From assembly GCA_017644045.1 (NCBI GenBank), contig JAEPMI010000015.1, forward strand, positions 82,501 through 146,500: a stretch of DNA of 64,000 bases, in the 5' to 3' direction. The notes below the pieces were generated by a model that saw only the letters and a list, made by a program, of their open reading frames with translations, had not been told where the DNA came from and made no database searches. Below are positions 52,076 to 60,583 of this stretch, piece after piece; position 1 is the stretch's first letter, and every line of letters begins with the position of its first letter. Position numbers and translations under genes: made by a program. The stretch is from Deltaproteobacteria bacterium (GTDB lineage Bacteria; Myxococcota_A; Polyangia; Polyangiales; Houyiibacteriaceae).

Positions 52076-53164
52076 AAGTCCGAGATCCTCTTCTTCGTCA
52101 TCATCGGGCTCTTCGGGCTCGGCGCCCTGGTGGGCGCGACCTATCGCAAGACCTTCCGTTGCGAGCGACCGGCCCGCCAAGTGCGCTGCATCGAGGAGAC
52201 CTCCCTCCTGTGGCAGCGGTTCTCCCGAACCTTCGAAGGTCCGCAGCTCAGCTCGGTCGAGTTCTCTCCCTACACGGGTGACCGGGGCAAAGAGATGGGC
52301 CGTACGGACATCTTCGACTCGGTCGGTCAACCGACCGCCGTCCTCCGCGGCTCCCGCGCCGAAGCCGTGGCCCACTTCCACCGGCTCCGCACGTTCATCG
52401 ACGAACCGAACCAGACCCACATCGAGGTGCTGGAGCAGGACGGTGCCAGGATCGGGTTCGTCGTCGGCCTGCTCTGCTGGCTCTGGTGCTTCTTCATCGG
52501 CCGTTCGCTCTGGCGGACCTCTGGGCGGATCGAGGTGGTCGTCGACGCGGCGAGAGACCAGATCGTGGTGCGGGCCAGACGTTTCGGGCTCTTCCGGAGC
52601 CAGCGCGTGCACCCGCTCGCAGGGCTCGAGGGCGTCGCGGTCGAGCACACGCACATCAAGCGAACGAAGCACGGTCGCGGTCAGCAAGGCGACCCGGGGG
52701 GCAAGTTGCGCCTGGACTATCGCGACGGATCGCCGCGAGAGCTCACGAGCGCGGCGCTTCCGGGCAGCGAGGTGCACGAGGATCTGGCCGAGCGGCTGCG
52801 AGAAGCGACCGGGCTGAAGCCGGAGACCCGGCCGGTCACCATCGGTGGCGGCGCTTCGACGAGCGCAGCCACCCCGCCGAAGAAGTGGTCGCTCTACCTC
52901 GTCCTGCTGGTGCCTGCCGTCGCGCTCCTCATCGGAGTCGGACTCGAGGCGCTGATGGGTAGTGGGGGCAACCGCGTCCACTTCCGCGTCGAGCAACGGT
53001 GCAAGTTCCAGGGGGCCGAGATGCTCCCGGGCGCCGAGATGAGCATGACGCTCGATCCGGGCGAGTACGTCGTGGAGATCTTCGACCCCACGGTCGACGG
53101 CGGGTGGCGGACGGACACCTTCGAGGTGCGTGAAGGCCGAGCCCGCGACTACGTCTGCCGGTGA
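52010..53164 (+). CDS. Membrane protein, tandem paralogue B
   Basis: 384 residues. The N-terminus (GYRDPSPPEPTTIPYGRFPT), two-helix plan and C-terminal domain (LFRSQRVHPLAGLEGVAVEH; LPGSEVHEDLAERLREATGL) match paralogue A. It has a longer loop and an added tail. The tail holds a third helix (about 288-307, SLYLVLLVPAVALLIGVGLE) and a beta domain ending DTFEVREGRARDYVCR with two Cys. The extension is not in paralogue A, so the pair diverged after duplication. It overlaps the convergent membrane gene by 16 bases. Function unknown. Confidence 0.75.
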   Translation: MGYRDPSPPEPTTIPYGRFPTSKSEILFFVIIGLFGLGALVGATYRKTFRCERPARQVRCIEETSLLWQRFSRTFEGPQLSSVEFSPYTGDRGKEMGRTDIFDSVGQPTAVLRGSRAEAVAHFHRLRTFIDEPNQTHIEVLEQDGARIGFVVGLLCWLWCFFIGRSLWRTSGRIEVVVDAARDQIVVRARRFGLFRSQRVHPLAGLEGVAVEHTHIKRTKHGRGQQGDPGGKLRLDYRDGSPRELTSAALPGSEVHEDLAERLREATGLKPETRPVTIGGGASTSAATPPKKWSLYLVLLVPAVALLIGVGLEALMGSGGNRVHFRVEQRCKFQGAEMLPGAEMSMTLDPGEYVVEIFDPTVDGGWRTDTFEVREGRARDYVCR

Positions 53165-54219
53165 GCCGGCGGCATCCCGCCGCGCCGCCAGACGAAGCCA
53201 TCCAGCAGGTAGTGGGTGAGCTGGGGTAGCGCGAGCGCGGGGACCAGGAGCGCGAGCGCGAAGGACTCCAGCGAGCCGCCACTTCCGAAGAGGTGCTCCC
53301 GGTCGTGCCAGACGTAGCGGTCCCAGAGGGTCTCTTCGAGCGCCGCCAGCAGGACCACGAGCGCGAGGAACGCCAGCACGCCGCCGCCGAGGACGCGCCT
53401 CAGCGTTCGAGCCCGCGGCTCGTGCTCGGCGCGGGCGCGACCGTAACGGTAGGTGAGCACCAGGTAGGGCACACCGTGGATCAGCACGTTGGTGACGGTG
53501 AACGCGAAGTCCCCGTCGAGCGCGACGATGCCGACGTACCAACACGCGGCGGTGGTCAGCACGAGCAGCACCTTGCCGGGGCTCGGCGGTGCATCGGAGC
53601 GCCAGCGAACGAGCTGGCGCAGCAACCAGAGCGCGAGCACGCCGACGTAGGCCGGGAAGGTCCACGCGGCGACGTCCGCCGAGAGGCCGACGACGAAGTC
53701 GCCGTCGAGCATCCAGTGGAAGCTCCGCGGGAGGTGACCATGCCACCACACGAGAGGCCAGACGGTCGCGGCGTAGGTCGCGAGCTCGTCGAGCCAGCGG
53801 TCCTCGCGGCGACCCGAGGTTCGCTCGCGGCGATGGTAGAGCCGCACCCAGCCCACCTGCTGGCGGACGAAGTGGAAGACCGCCAGGTAGGCCACCACCG
53901 TCCAGAAGACCGCGCTGCCGAACGCGTAGAGCAGTACGCCGAGCCCGTAGAGCGCGGCCGGCGCGCCCACGTAGAGGAGCGGGCGTCGTCGCACCTCCGT
54001 CCCGTCGAGATAGACGCGGAAGAGCGTCGACCAGACGTGCGCGACGTCCACCGCGAGCACCGCCCCGAGCCACACCCAGTCCGGCGCGTCGGCCTCGAGA
54101 ATGCCGAGCCCCGCCCCGACACCGAGGAGCGCGAACGCGAGGAGGGCGCTGCCGCCGAAGGCCGCGAGGTCCGTTCGGCGACCGAAGAGCCACGGCCCTT
54201 CGTCGGCGAACACCTTCAC
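53149..54219 (-). CDS. Polytopic membrane protein with conserved-looking His motifs
   Basis: 356 residues with eight or nine helices. His occurs within or next to helices in motif-like settings: AVDVAHVWSTLFRVYLDG, LAVFHFVRQQVGWVRLYHRR, WWHGHLPRSFHWMLDG, NVLIHGVPYLVLTYRY and LPQLTHYLLDGFVW. Spaced membrane His like this is seen in di-iron membrane oxygenases (for example Brp/Blh or desaturases); whether this is one is a guess. It is the last gene of the seven-gene operon. Its GTG overlaps the stop of the FAD gene (GTGA). Confidence 0.75.
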   Translation of the reverse strand: MKVFADEGPWLFGRRTDLAAFGGSALLAFALLGVGAGLGILEADAPDWVWLGAVLAVDVAHVWSTLFRVYLDGTEVRRRPLLYVGAPAALYGLGVLLYAFGSAVFWTVVAYLAVFHFVRQQVGWVRLYHRRERTSGRREDRWLDELATYAATVWPLVWWHGHLPRSFHWMLDGDFVVGLSADVAAWTFPAYVGVLALWLLRQLVRWRSDAPPSPGKVLLVLTTAACWYVGIVALDGDFAFTVTNVLIHGVPYLVLTYRYGRARAEHEPRARTLRRVLGGGVLAFLALVVLLAALEETLWDRYVWHDREHLFGSGGSLESFALALLVPALALPQLTHYLLDGFVWRRGGMPPAHRQT

Positions 54220-55784
54220 GCGGGCGCCTCACGCATCGCCTCCAGTACCTCGGCCGCCGCGCGCGTGCCGTGGAAGAAGGCCTCCTCGAAGAGGGCCACG
54301 CCGCTCACGTCGGTGTGGGCCGGGTGCACTCGGCCGCCGATGACGGCGCTCCGTCGCGCGAGCCGCGTCCCGCCCTCGAGGAACCCGGGACGCGGCGCGA
54401 CCATCGCGTGGCCCCAGCGCCAGAGCTCGACGCGCTCGAGGTCCGCTCGCAGGGTGGGGTGGGCGCGCTCCACGTCGCTCACGACCGCGTCGGCGAGACC
54501 GGCCGGCCGTGCATCGAGGAGCGCCTGTCGGGCGTCGTCGTCCAGCAAGGGCAGGTAGTGCGTCCAGACGGTCGGGCCGAAATCGCGCCCGCGCTGATGG
54601 GTGGCGCTCACGTAGCCGAGCGAGCGACTCTCGTAGAGCACGTTGTCCCAGGCGGGCTCGCACCCCAGCGCGTCGGGCCGACCGCTCAGGTGCAGGTTGC
54701 TCGCCAGCCAGGACGAGTAGGGCGACGGCTCCACCGAGCCGGGCAGTAGGCGTGCGCGCACGAAGTCGGGCACCGCGAGGATGCACCGTTCGGCCAGGAT
54801 CCGGGACTGCGACCCGTCGGCGTCGAAGGTGCGCAACTCCACGCCCTCATCGCTCGGAGTCACCCCGCTCACGACGCGACCGGTGCGCGCTCGGCTCCCG
54901 ACGGCCGCGCGAAGGTGCGCGACCAGCGCGCCGTTGCCGTCTGGCCAGGTGAGGATCGGCGCGGTCTCGCTGCCGGGGCCCTCCATTCGGCTGACCCAGT
55001 AGAAGAGCAGGGCCCACGCGCTGGTGTCGTCGAGCGCCAGCCCGTAGTCGTCGCGGCACGCGTAGTCGCAGAGCCAGCGGAGCCGAGGCGAGGTGAAGCC
55101 CTTGCGGTCGAGAAACGCCGCGGCGCTCTCGCGGTCGAGCGCGATCAGGTCGGCGTCCATCGAGGAACGCGCGAGCGGGAGCGCGAAGGCGCGCTTGCCG
55201 TTGCCGTCGCGCAGAGCGGCGTAGTGGTCCAGCAGCCGCTCGAAGCGCGCGAGCTGGGCCAGGTCGTGCTCGCTCGCGCCGGCGTAGGGGTAGAGCCCCG
55301 GGTACCAGTAGCCGCGGTAGAAGACTCGCTCGTCCGGTTCCCGCACCGTGGCGGTCGCGCTCGGTTGGCCCTCGGCGTCGAGCACGCCCATCTCGGTCAG
55401 GAGCGCGCGCAGCTCGATCGCGTCCGCGCCGGGCATCGGCAGGTAGTGCGCGCCGAGCGGGTAGGCGCTCACGTCGCTTTCGCCGCTGCGCGAGGTCCCG
55501 CCGACGGCATCCTCGAGCTCGAAGAGTCGGAAGTCGGCGCCGTGCCGCGCGAGCCACCAGCCGGCGCTCAGACCGGCGGGCCCACCGCCGACCACCACGA
55601 CCGGCACTCGCTCCATCGGGGCGTCGGCCCACCCTTCGTCATCCGCGTCACGGACGAAGCGGTGTCCGCGCTCGTGGTTCGCGCCGCTCATGCGCACCGC
55701 CAGCGGCGGGGGAGGTTCCCGACCCTCGCAGGCGAGCAGCGTTGGAGCACCGAGCAGGGCGCGCAGCAGGTCGCGCCGCTTCAC
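54216..55784 (-). CDS. FAD-dependent oxidoreductase, Tat-exported lipoprotein
   Basis: 522 residues. The N-terminus KRRDLLRALLGAPTLLACEG has a twin-arginine motif, a hydrophobic part and a lipobox (LLAC), so the folded flavoprotein should be exported and anchored. VVVVGGGPAGLSAGWWLARH is the Rossmann FAD site, followed by ELEDAVGGTSRSGES as in the amine oxidase/phytoene desaturase group. The C-terminal FAD motif is VIGGRVHPAHTDVSGVALFE. The GTG at 55784 overlaps the stop of the spermidine synthase-like gene (GTGA). Oxidation of a polyamine or lipid product of that enzyme is an attractive but untested idea. Confidence 0.87.
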   Translation of the reverse strand: MKRRDLLRALLGAPTLLACEGREPPPPLAVRMSGANHERGHRFVRDADDEGWADAPMERVPVVVVGGGPAGLSAGWWLARHGADFRLFELEDAVGGTSRSGESDVSAYPLGAHYLPMPGADAIELRALLTEMGVLDAEGQPSATATVREPDERVFYRGYWYPGLYPYAGASEHDLAQLARFERLLDHYAALRDGNGKRAFALPLARSSMDADLIALDRESAAAFLDRKGFTSPRLRWLCDYACRDDYGLALDDTSAWALLFYWVSRMEGPGSETAPILTWPDGNGALVAHLRAAVGSRARTGRVVSGVTPSDEGVELRTFDADGSQSRILAERCILAVPDFVRARLLPGSVEPSPYSSWLASNLHLSGRPDALGCEPAWDNVLYESRSLGYVSATHQRGRDFGPTVWTHYLPLLDDDARQALLDARPAGLADAVVSDVERAHPTLRADLERVELWRWGHAMVAPRPGFLEGGTRLARRSAVIGGRVHPAHTDVSGVALFEEAFFHGTRAAAEVLEAMREAPA

Positions 55785-57337
55785 AGCCGGCTCCACTCCT
55801 CCTCGTAGAGGCGGACGAGACGTTGGTCGTCGAGGCGGTTCGGTGGCGGCGGATCGGCCGGGCGCGCCATGTCGTTCGGGAACACGAAGAGGTGGCCGAG
55901 CGCCTCGTCGTTCAGGAAGCGCAGGTCTTCGAGCGTGAGGTGCTCGGGGGGATCGAAGGGCCGAGCCTTGGCGAGCACGTAGCCCCACTCGCCGAAGCTC
56001 GGCACGGTCGCGTGGAAGGGCACGGTGTGCAGCCCGGCGGCGCGAATGGTCGCGTCGATGCACCAGAAGCTCCGCCGCGCGTAGAGCGGCGAGGTGCTCT
56101 GGACCACGAGGGTGCCGTCCTCGGTGAGCGCTCGCGCGGCGAGCGCGTAGAAGCGGCCGGTGTAGAGCTTGCCGAGGCTGAAGGAGCGCGGGTCCGGGAA
56201 GTCGACCACGATGACGTCGAAGCGCTCGTCGTCGTGCTCGTCGAGCCAGACCATCGCGTCGTCGTGGACGAGCGTGAGCCGCGGGTCGGCGAAGGCGTTG
56301 CGGTTCAGGCGGCGGAACGAGGCGTGGGTCGCGGCGAGCTCGGTCATCACTGCGTCGAGCTCGACCATGGTCACCGCCTCGACCGAGGGGTGCCTGAAGA
56401 TCTCGCGGAGCGCGAGGCCGTCGCCGCCACCGAGGACCAGCACGCGCCGCGGGTTCGGCGTGGCGGCGAACGCCGGGTGCACCAGCGCCTCGTGGTAGCG
56501 GTACTCGTCGACCTCGGCGAACTGCAGGTTGCCGTCCAGGAAGAGCTGCACGCCGCCGCGTCCCTGGGTCAACACGATGCGCTGGTGAGGCGACTGCTTC
56601 ACCAGCACGATGGTCTCGGCGTAGAGCTCCTGCTCCGCGGGGATCACCAACCGGTCGGCCATCGCGAAGGCGGCGCCGAGCCCGATCAGCACGATCACCG
56701 CGACGCCGGCGATGGTGTTCCGAGCGCGGGTGGAGACCAAGTCACGGAGCGCGCGCGTGCCCACCAGCGCCACGACCGCGTTGAGCATCCCGAAGAGCAG
56801 CGAGGTCCGGTTGAGGCCGAGCTCCGGCACCAACACGACCGCGAAGAGCACCGAGCCGACGAGCGCGCCGATGTAGTCGAAGGTCAGCACACGCGCGACG
56901 AGCTCGCTGAGCTCGAGGCGCTCCTTGAGGATGCGCATGAGCAGCGGGACCTCGAGGCCGACGAGGATGCCGATCAGCACCACCATCCCGTAGAGGACGA
57001 TGGCGAAGACGTCGGCGTACGCGAACCCGAGGAAGAGGATCGGCGCCGAGAGGCCGCCGGCCAGCGCGGCGCCGAGCTCGATCTGCAGGAAGCGCTCGGC
57101 GACGTCCTCCTTCACGTAGCGGGAGAGGAAGCTCCCGATGCCCATCGCGAAGAGGTAGGTGCCGATGGTGGTCGAGAACTGGAAGACCGAGTCGCCCAGC
57201 ACGTAGCTGGCGAGCGTTCCGGCGAGCAGCTCGTAGACCAGCCCGGAGGTCGCGACGACGAAGACGGTCAGGTAGAGCACCGCCGCCGGGACGTGCGCGC
57301 GCTCCTCCGGTGCGCCGTCGGGCGGCTGGCTCGTCAC
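55781..57337 (-). CDS. Membrane-embedded spermidine synthase-like enzyme
   Basis: 518 residues. The first 215 hold about seven helices (VLYLTVFVVATSGLVYELLA; IGTYLFAMGIGSFLSRYV). The C-terminal domain (about 235-500) is a spermidine synthase fold: RVLVLGGGDGLALREI binds the decarboxylated-SAM-like donor, VTMVELDAVMTELA and VIVVDFPDPRSFSLGKLYT hold the catalytic Asp region, and ARALTEDGTLVVQSTS follows. It transfers an aminopropyl group in soluble relatives; membrane-fused forms often lie next to DUF350, as here. It begins one base after the DUF350 stop. The start of the transmembrane region fits the ATG. Confidence 0.9.
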   Translation of the reverse strand: MTSQPPDGAPEERAHVPAAVLYLTVFVVATSGLVYELLAGTLASYVLGDSVFQFSTTIGTYLFAMGIGSFLSRYVKEDVAERFLQIELGAALAGGLSAPILFLGFAYADVFAIVLYGMVVLIGILVGLEVPLLMRILKERLELSELVARVLTFDYIGALVGSVLFAVVLVPELGLNRTSLLFGMLNAVVALVGTRALRDLVSTRARNTIAGVAVIVLIGLGAAFAMADRLVIPAEQELYAETIVLVKQSPHQRIVLTQGRGGVQLFLDGNLQFAEVDEYRYHEALVHPAFAATPNPRRVLVLGGGDGLALREIFRHPSVEAVTMVELDAVMTELAATHASFRRLNRNAFADPRLTLVHDDAMVWLDEHDDERFDVIVVDFPDPRSFSLGKLYTGRFYALAARALTEDGTLVVQSTSPLYARRSFWCIDATIRAAGLHTVPFHATVPSFGEWGYVLAKARPFDPPEHLTLEDLRFLNDEALGHLFVFPNDMARPADPPPPNRLDDQRLVRLYEEEWSRL

Positions 57338-57338
57338 G

Positions 57339-57560
57339 TCAGCCGTGGAGCGACGCAGAGACGATCATCGCCACACCGATGATCATCGCGCCGATGACGA
57401 TGCCGAGCGCGACGTTCTGGTCTTCCTCGATCTCCTTCTTCACCGAGAAGGGCGCGAGCTTGGTGATCAGGAAGAACGTGATGCCGAAGAAGATCAGGCC
57501 GATCACCGTGAAGACGACGGTGGCGAGCAAGCCCTGCAGAATGTGGTCCCACTGGAGCAT
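57339..57560 (-). CDS. DUF350 small membrane protein
   Basis: 73 residues with two helices (LLATVVFTVIGLIFFGITFF; NVALGIVIGAMIIGVAMIVS). The pattern SVKKEIEEDQNVALG between the helices is the DUF350 (YjfL-like) signature. DUF350 proteins recur beside spermidine-synthase-like genes and PspA-type stress genes in many bacteria, but their role is unknown. It stands one base before the spermidine synthase-like gene and nine bases after the preceding stop. Confidence 0.88.
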   Translation of the reverse strand: MLQWDHILQGLLATVVFTVIGLIFFGITFFLITKLAPFSVKKEIEEDQNVALGIVIGAMIIGVAMIVSASLHG

Positions 57561-57569
57561 GCGCGGAGA

Positions 57570-58079
57570 CTACCGATTTGTGGCCCCGCCGTCGCGTGTC
57601 GCGCTGCGTTTCCGCGCAGCGACCACGAGCGGCGGCGCCAGGATCAGCAGCGCGGCGGCCGCGAAGAGCGCCCAGGGGCGCCCTCCGGTGGCGGCTCGGA
57701 TGGTGACCGAGTCCGTCGCTGCCGGGGGCTCGGCCGGCGCGGCCAAGGCCCGGAGCGCGTAGGTGCCGGGCTCGACCGCTCCGAAGCGGGCCACCGACTC
57801 GCCCTCCGCGACACGGACCTCTCGGACGCGGTCACGGTCGTCCACCAGTGAGACGAGCACGCCCCCGTGGTCACCGCGGACGCCGACCTGGACCGTCGAG
57901 CGCGCCCCCAGACGGAAGCTCGAGTAGCGCACCGCGTGCGTCAGCCGCTCGCGGCCCGCGACCTGGGTCGGCGCGGTGAAGGTGGTGAGCACTCGGGCGC
58001 TCGGCTGCGCGAGCGTCACGCCGGCCATCCCCAGCAGCAGGACCACGGCGAGCAGCCACAGCCCTCGCTCGCGGGTCAC
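57570..58079 (-). CDS. Exported single-pass protein, unknown function
   Basis: 169 residues. An N-terminal signal peptide (LLAVVLLLGMAGVTLAQ), a beta-rich periplasmic domain of about 85 residues with Ig-like strand pattern (LTHAVRYSSFRLGARSTVQV; VEPGTYALRALAAP) and a C-terminal helix (about 134-155) ending in a basic stretch. It would face the periplasm. GTG at 58079 overlaps the SurA-like stop (GTGA), and DUF350 follows nine bases later. No family recognised. Confidence 0.75.
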   Translation of the reverse strand: MTRERGLWLLAVVLLLGMAGVTLAQPSARVLTTFTAPTQVAGRERLTHAVRYSSFRLGARSTVQVGVRGDHGGVLVSLVDDRDRVREVRVAEGESVARFGAVEPGTYALRALAAPAEPPAATDSVTIRAATGGRPWALFAAAALLILAPPLVVAARKRSATRDGGATNR

Positions 58080-59020
58080 AGCTCCTTGCGGGTGATGATC
58101 GCGTCGCGGCGGAGCTCGCGGAGGAAGGTCTCTTCCTGCCGCACCATCGCCCGCTCCATCATCTGCTGATAGAGCTGCTCCTTCACGGCGTCGAACTCGG
58201 GCAGGTCGGAACCGCCGCGCTCGCGCTCGTGCAGGAAGAAGATGTGGAAGCCGCGCTCGCCCTGGACCGGGTCGCTGATCTCCTGGTCCTCGAGGGTGAG
58301 CAGCTCCTGCTCGAGATCCTCGGGCAGGTCGCCCTGGCTGAGCCAGCCCAGCTCGCCGCCGCCGTATTCACGGATCATGTCGGCGAAGTTCTCGGCGGTG
58401 AGCTCCTCGCGGATCTCCTCGGCTTCCTCGCGCACGCTGCGGACGTCGGTCGCGCTCGCTCCCTCGGGCAACGAGAGATACAGGTGCGAGGTGCGGAAGC
58501 GAACGGAGCGGTTCGCCTGCCGGAGGCGCTGCTCGTAGCGGCGGCGGACGTCGGCCTCGGTGATGTTCACCCGGCCGCGGACCCGCTGGTTGAGCACCTT
58601 GAGACGCAGCAGCTGCTTCTGGACGTCGGCGCGGTACTGCGCCTGGGTGAAGCCCTGGCCGCGGACCGCCTCCCAGAACTCCTCCTCACTGAGGCCGTTC
58701 TGGCGGATGACGTTGAGCACGGCGCGGTCGACGTCACGGCTGGTGACGCGCACCTGCATCTCGCGGGCCGCCTGCTCGATGAGCTCCTGGTCGATGAGCT
58801 TCGTCAGGATCTCCTGGTAGAGCGCTCGCAGACCGGTCATCCGCTCTTCCTGGGTCGGCGCGGACATCACGCGCGGCAGGAAGGGGACCGCCTGGCGGCG
58901 GAGGTCGCTCAGGAAGATGGCCTCGTCGTTCACCGTGGCCACGACCTGCTCGATCACGTCGGCGCGCGCGGGCGCGACGACCAGCGCGGCGAGCGCGAGC
59001 AGGACGGCGGTCGCCCTCAC
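58076..59020 (-). CDS. SurA-like periplasmic parvulin PPIase
   Basis: 314 residues. A signal peptide is cut after ARA. The SurA N-terminal chaperone domain is at about 22-150 (IEQVVATVNDEAIFLSDLRR is the classic start). A parvulin domain lies at about 170-275 (RFRTSHLYLSLPEG; GGELGWLSQGDLPEDLEQEL; ERGFHIFFLHERE). It probably helps outer-membrane proteins fold. GTG at 59020 overlaps the stop of the upstream parvulin lipoprotein gene (GTGA). Confidence 0.92.
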   Translation of the reverse strand: MRATAVLLALAALVVAPARADVIEQVVATVNDEAIFLSDLRRQAVPFLPRVMSAPTQEERMTGLRALYQEILTKLIDQELIEQAAREMQVRVTSRDVDRAVLNVIRQNGLSEEEFWEAVRGQGFTQAQYRADVQKQLLRLKVLNQRVRGRVNITEADVRRRYEQRLRQANRSVRFRTSHLYLSLPEGASATDVRSVREEAEEIREELTAENFADMIREYGGGELGWLSQGDLPEDLEQELLTLEDQEISDPVQGERGFHIFFLHERERGGSDLPEFDAVKEQLYQQMMERAMVRQEETFLRELRRDAIITRKEL

Positions 59021-60057
59021 TGGGCGCCTCCCTGCTGGGCGCCGTGAATGGCGGCGTGGGGGTCGCCGCTCGGCAGCTCGCCGAGGTCCTCGGGGATGTC
59101 GATCCGCACGTTGGCCAGAACGCTCGGGTTCTCCTCGACATTCGCCTCGCGGCGCAGACGGGCGACGAGCTCCTCGACCGCGTTCTCGCGCTTCTCGCGC
59201 CAGATGCGGTTGCGGATGGGTCGGCTGGCCTCCTCGAGGGTGCGGTGGAGGGCCGCGCGGCGGCCGGTGAGCTTCACGATGTGGAACGCGCCGTCGACCT
59301 CGACGAGCTCCGGGTGCACGGCGCCGATGCGCTCGAGGCCGAAGGCGGCCGCCGCCACCGGGGCCGGCACGGGGCCCTGGTCGTCACCGCGGGCTCCGTC
59401 CTGCGAGAAGAAGCGCAGATCGCCACGGCGGGCGCCCTGGGTCTCCTCGTCGGTGTTGTTCTCTTCGGTGAGGCGGCGGAAGAGGTCCACGTCGTCCGGG
59501 CGGGCCTGGATCTGACCGAGGACGCGCTGCGCCTTCGCGCGGTCGGTGAACCGGATGTGGCTCGCGCGGACCTGCTCGGGCTTGTGGAACTCGTCGCTGT
59601 GTTCCTCGTAGTAGGCCTCGACCTCGGCGTCGGTGACGTCGTCGAGCTGGATGCGATCCTCGAACTGCTCACGCATGAGCTGCTGGATCATCATCTGATT
59701 GCGGAGCTTCTGGACCTCCGGCAGCTCGTCCAGCCCGCGGCGCTCGGCCTCCTGCGCGAGGAGCTCGAAGCGGATCATGTTCTCGAGGAACTCCCGACGG
59801 CGCTCGGGGCTGTTGTAGCGGGCCCGCAGGTACGGGGACTGGTCGGCCAGCCGCTCAGCGAATTCCCCGACCGTGATGGTCTCGTCGCCGATCTTGGCCA
59901 GGACCTGGCTGGCCTGCTCGGCGGTCAGACCGTGCCGGGGCGCGGCCTCGGCGGTCTCGTCATCGTCCGTGCTCTCGTCGTCGTCGCCACAGCCGGCCGC
60001 AAGAGGGCCGGCGGCCGCCAGGGCGAGCATGAGCCCGATCGCGCGCAGGGATGCCAT
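59017..60057 (-). CDS. Parvulin-type PPIase lipoprotein (PrsA/PpiC-like)
   Basis: 346 residues. A lipoprotein signal ends GPLAAGCGDD (Cys23). An acidic linker, a SurA-N-like helical part (about 50-140, IGDETITVGEFAERLADQSP) and a parvulin domain (about 150-260, EQVRASHIRFTD; GDLRFFSQDGARGD; VDGAFHIVKLTGRR) follow. It would be a membrane-anchored foldase. ATG at 60057, seven bases after a TAGAGC box. First gene of the seven-gene unit that ends with the polytopic membrane protein. Confidence 0.9.
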   Translation of the reverse strand: MASLRAIGLMLALAAAGPLAAGCGDDDESTDDDETAEAAPRHGLTAEQASQVLAKIGDETITVGEFAERLADQSPYLRARYNSPERRREFLENMIRFELLAQEAERRGLDELPEVQKLRNQMMIQQLMREQFEDRIQLDDVTDAEVEAYYEEHSDEFHKPEQVRASHIRFTDRAKAQRVLGQIQARPDDVDLFRRLTEENNTDEETQGARRGDLRFFSQDGARGDDQGPVPAPVAAAAFGLERIGAVHPELVEVDGAFHIVKLTGRRAALHRTLEEASRPIRNRIWREKRENAVEELVARLRREANVEENPSVLANVRIDIPEDLGELPSGDPHAAIHGAQQGGAQ

Positions 60058-60064
60058 CCGGAGG

Positions 60065-60070
60065 GCTCTA
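60065..60070 (-). promoter_or_regulatory. -10-like element (TAGAGC) of the seven-gene operon
   Basis: TAGAGC on the minus strand lies seven bases before the ATG at 60057. It matches the TANNN part of the motif but not the last T, so it is weaker than the others. Confidence 0.3.
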
Positions 60071-60196
60071 CCATGGCCCCAGAGCCGCAGCAATGGCGCG
60101 AGTTCTCCCCCCCGAAGGGGCAGCGAGGCCACCGTTTGTCCTTGAAGCGCGTTGACATCTCGGCCCGGGTTGGCGGAGGATGCCGCCGGAAACGCG

Positions 60197-60583
60197 ATGG
60201 CCGACCTCGATGGCAAGACCGTCCTCTGTGCGGACGACGATTTGGAGATTCTCTCGCTGGTGACCCGGCACGTGCGCTCGATGGGCGCGACCGTGCTCGA
60301 GGCGTCGGATGGCGAAGAGGCCCTGAAGGTGGCCAAGCGCGAGAAGCCCGACCTGATCGTGCTCGACGTCATGATGCCGGGCATGAGCGGCTGGGAAGTC
60401 TGTCGCGCGGTGCGCGAGGACGACTCGCTCGCGGACACGGGCGTGCTGATGCTCACCGGCATCGGCGAGCGGCTCAACGAGATGACCTCGCCGCTCTATG
60501 GCGCCGACGACTTCCTCGACAAGCCTTTCGAGCTCGACGACCTCGACAGCAAGCTCCGCGGCGTCCTCGAGAAGCGCTCCTGA
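60197..60583 (+). CDS. Stand-alone response-regulator receiver domain
   Basis: 128 residues, one CheY-like domain without an output domain. Asp13/Asp14 (acid pair in CADDD), Asp57 (LIVLDVMMPG, phosphoacceptor), Thr87 (MLTGIG) and Lys109 (LDKPFE) are all in place, so phosphorylation should be possible. No kinase gene is in the window. The ATG at 60197 is taken; an earlier one at 60152 lacks family likeness. It is translationally linked to the next gene through a CTGA overlap. Confidence 0.93.
   Translation: MADLDGKTVLCADDDLEILSLVTRHVRSMGATVLEASDGEEALKVAKREKPDLIVLDVMMPGMSGWEVCRAVREDDSLADTGVLMLTGIGERLNEMTSPLYGADDFLDKPFELDDLDSKLRGVLEKRS

Noticed and set aside
53293-54558. Plus-strand open frame of 421 codons
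   Set aside because: Antisense to the membrane protein and FAD oxidoreductase genes; no recognisable domain.
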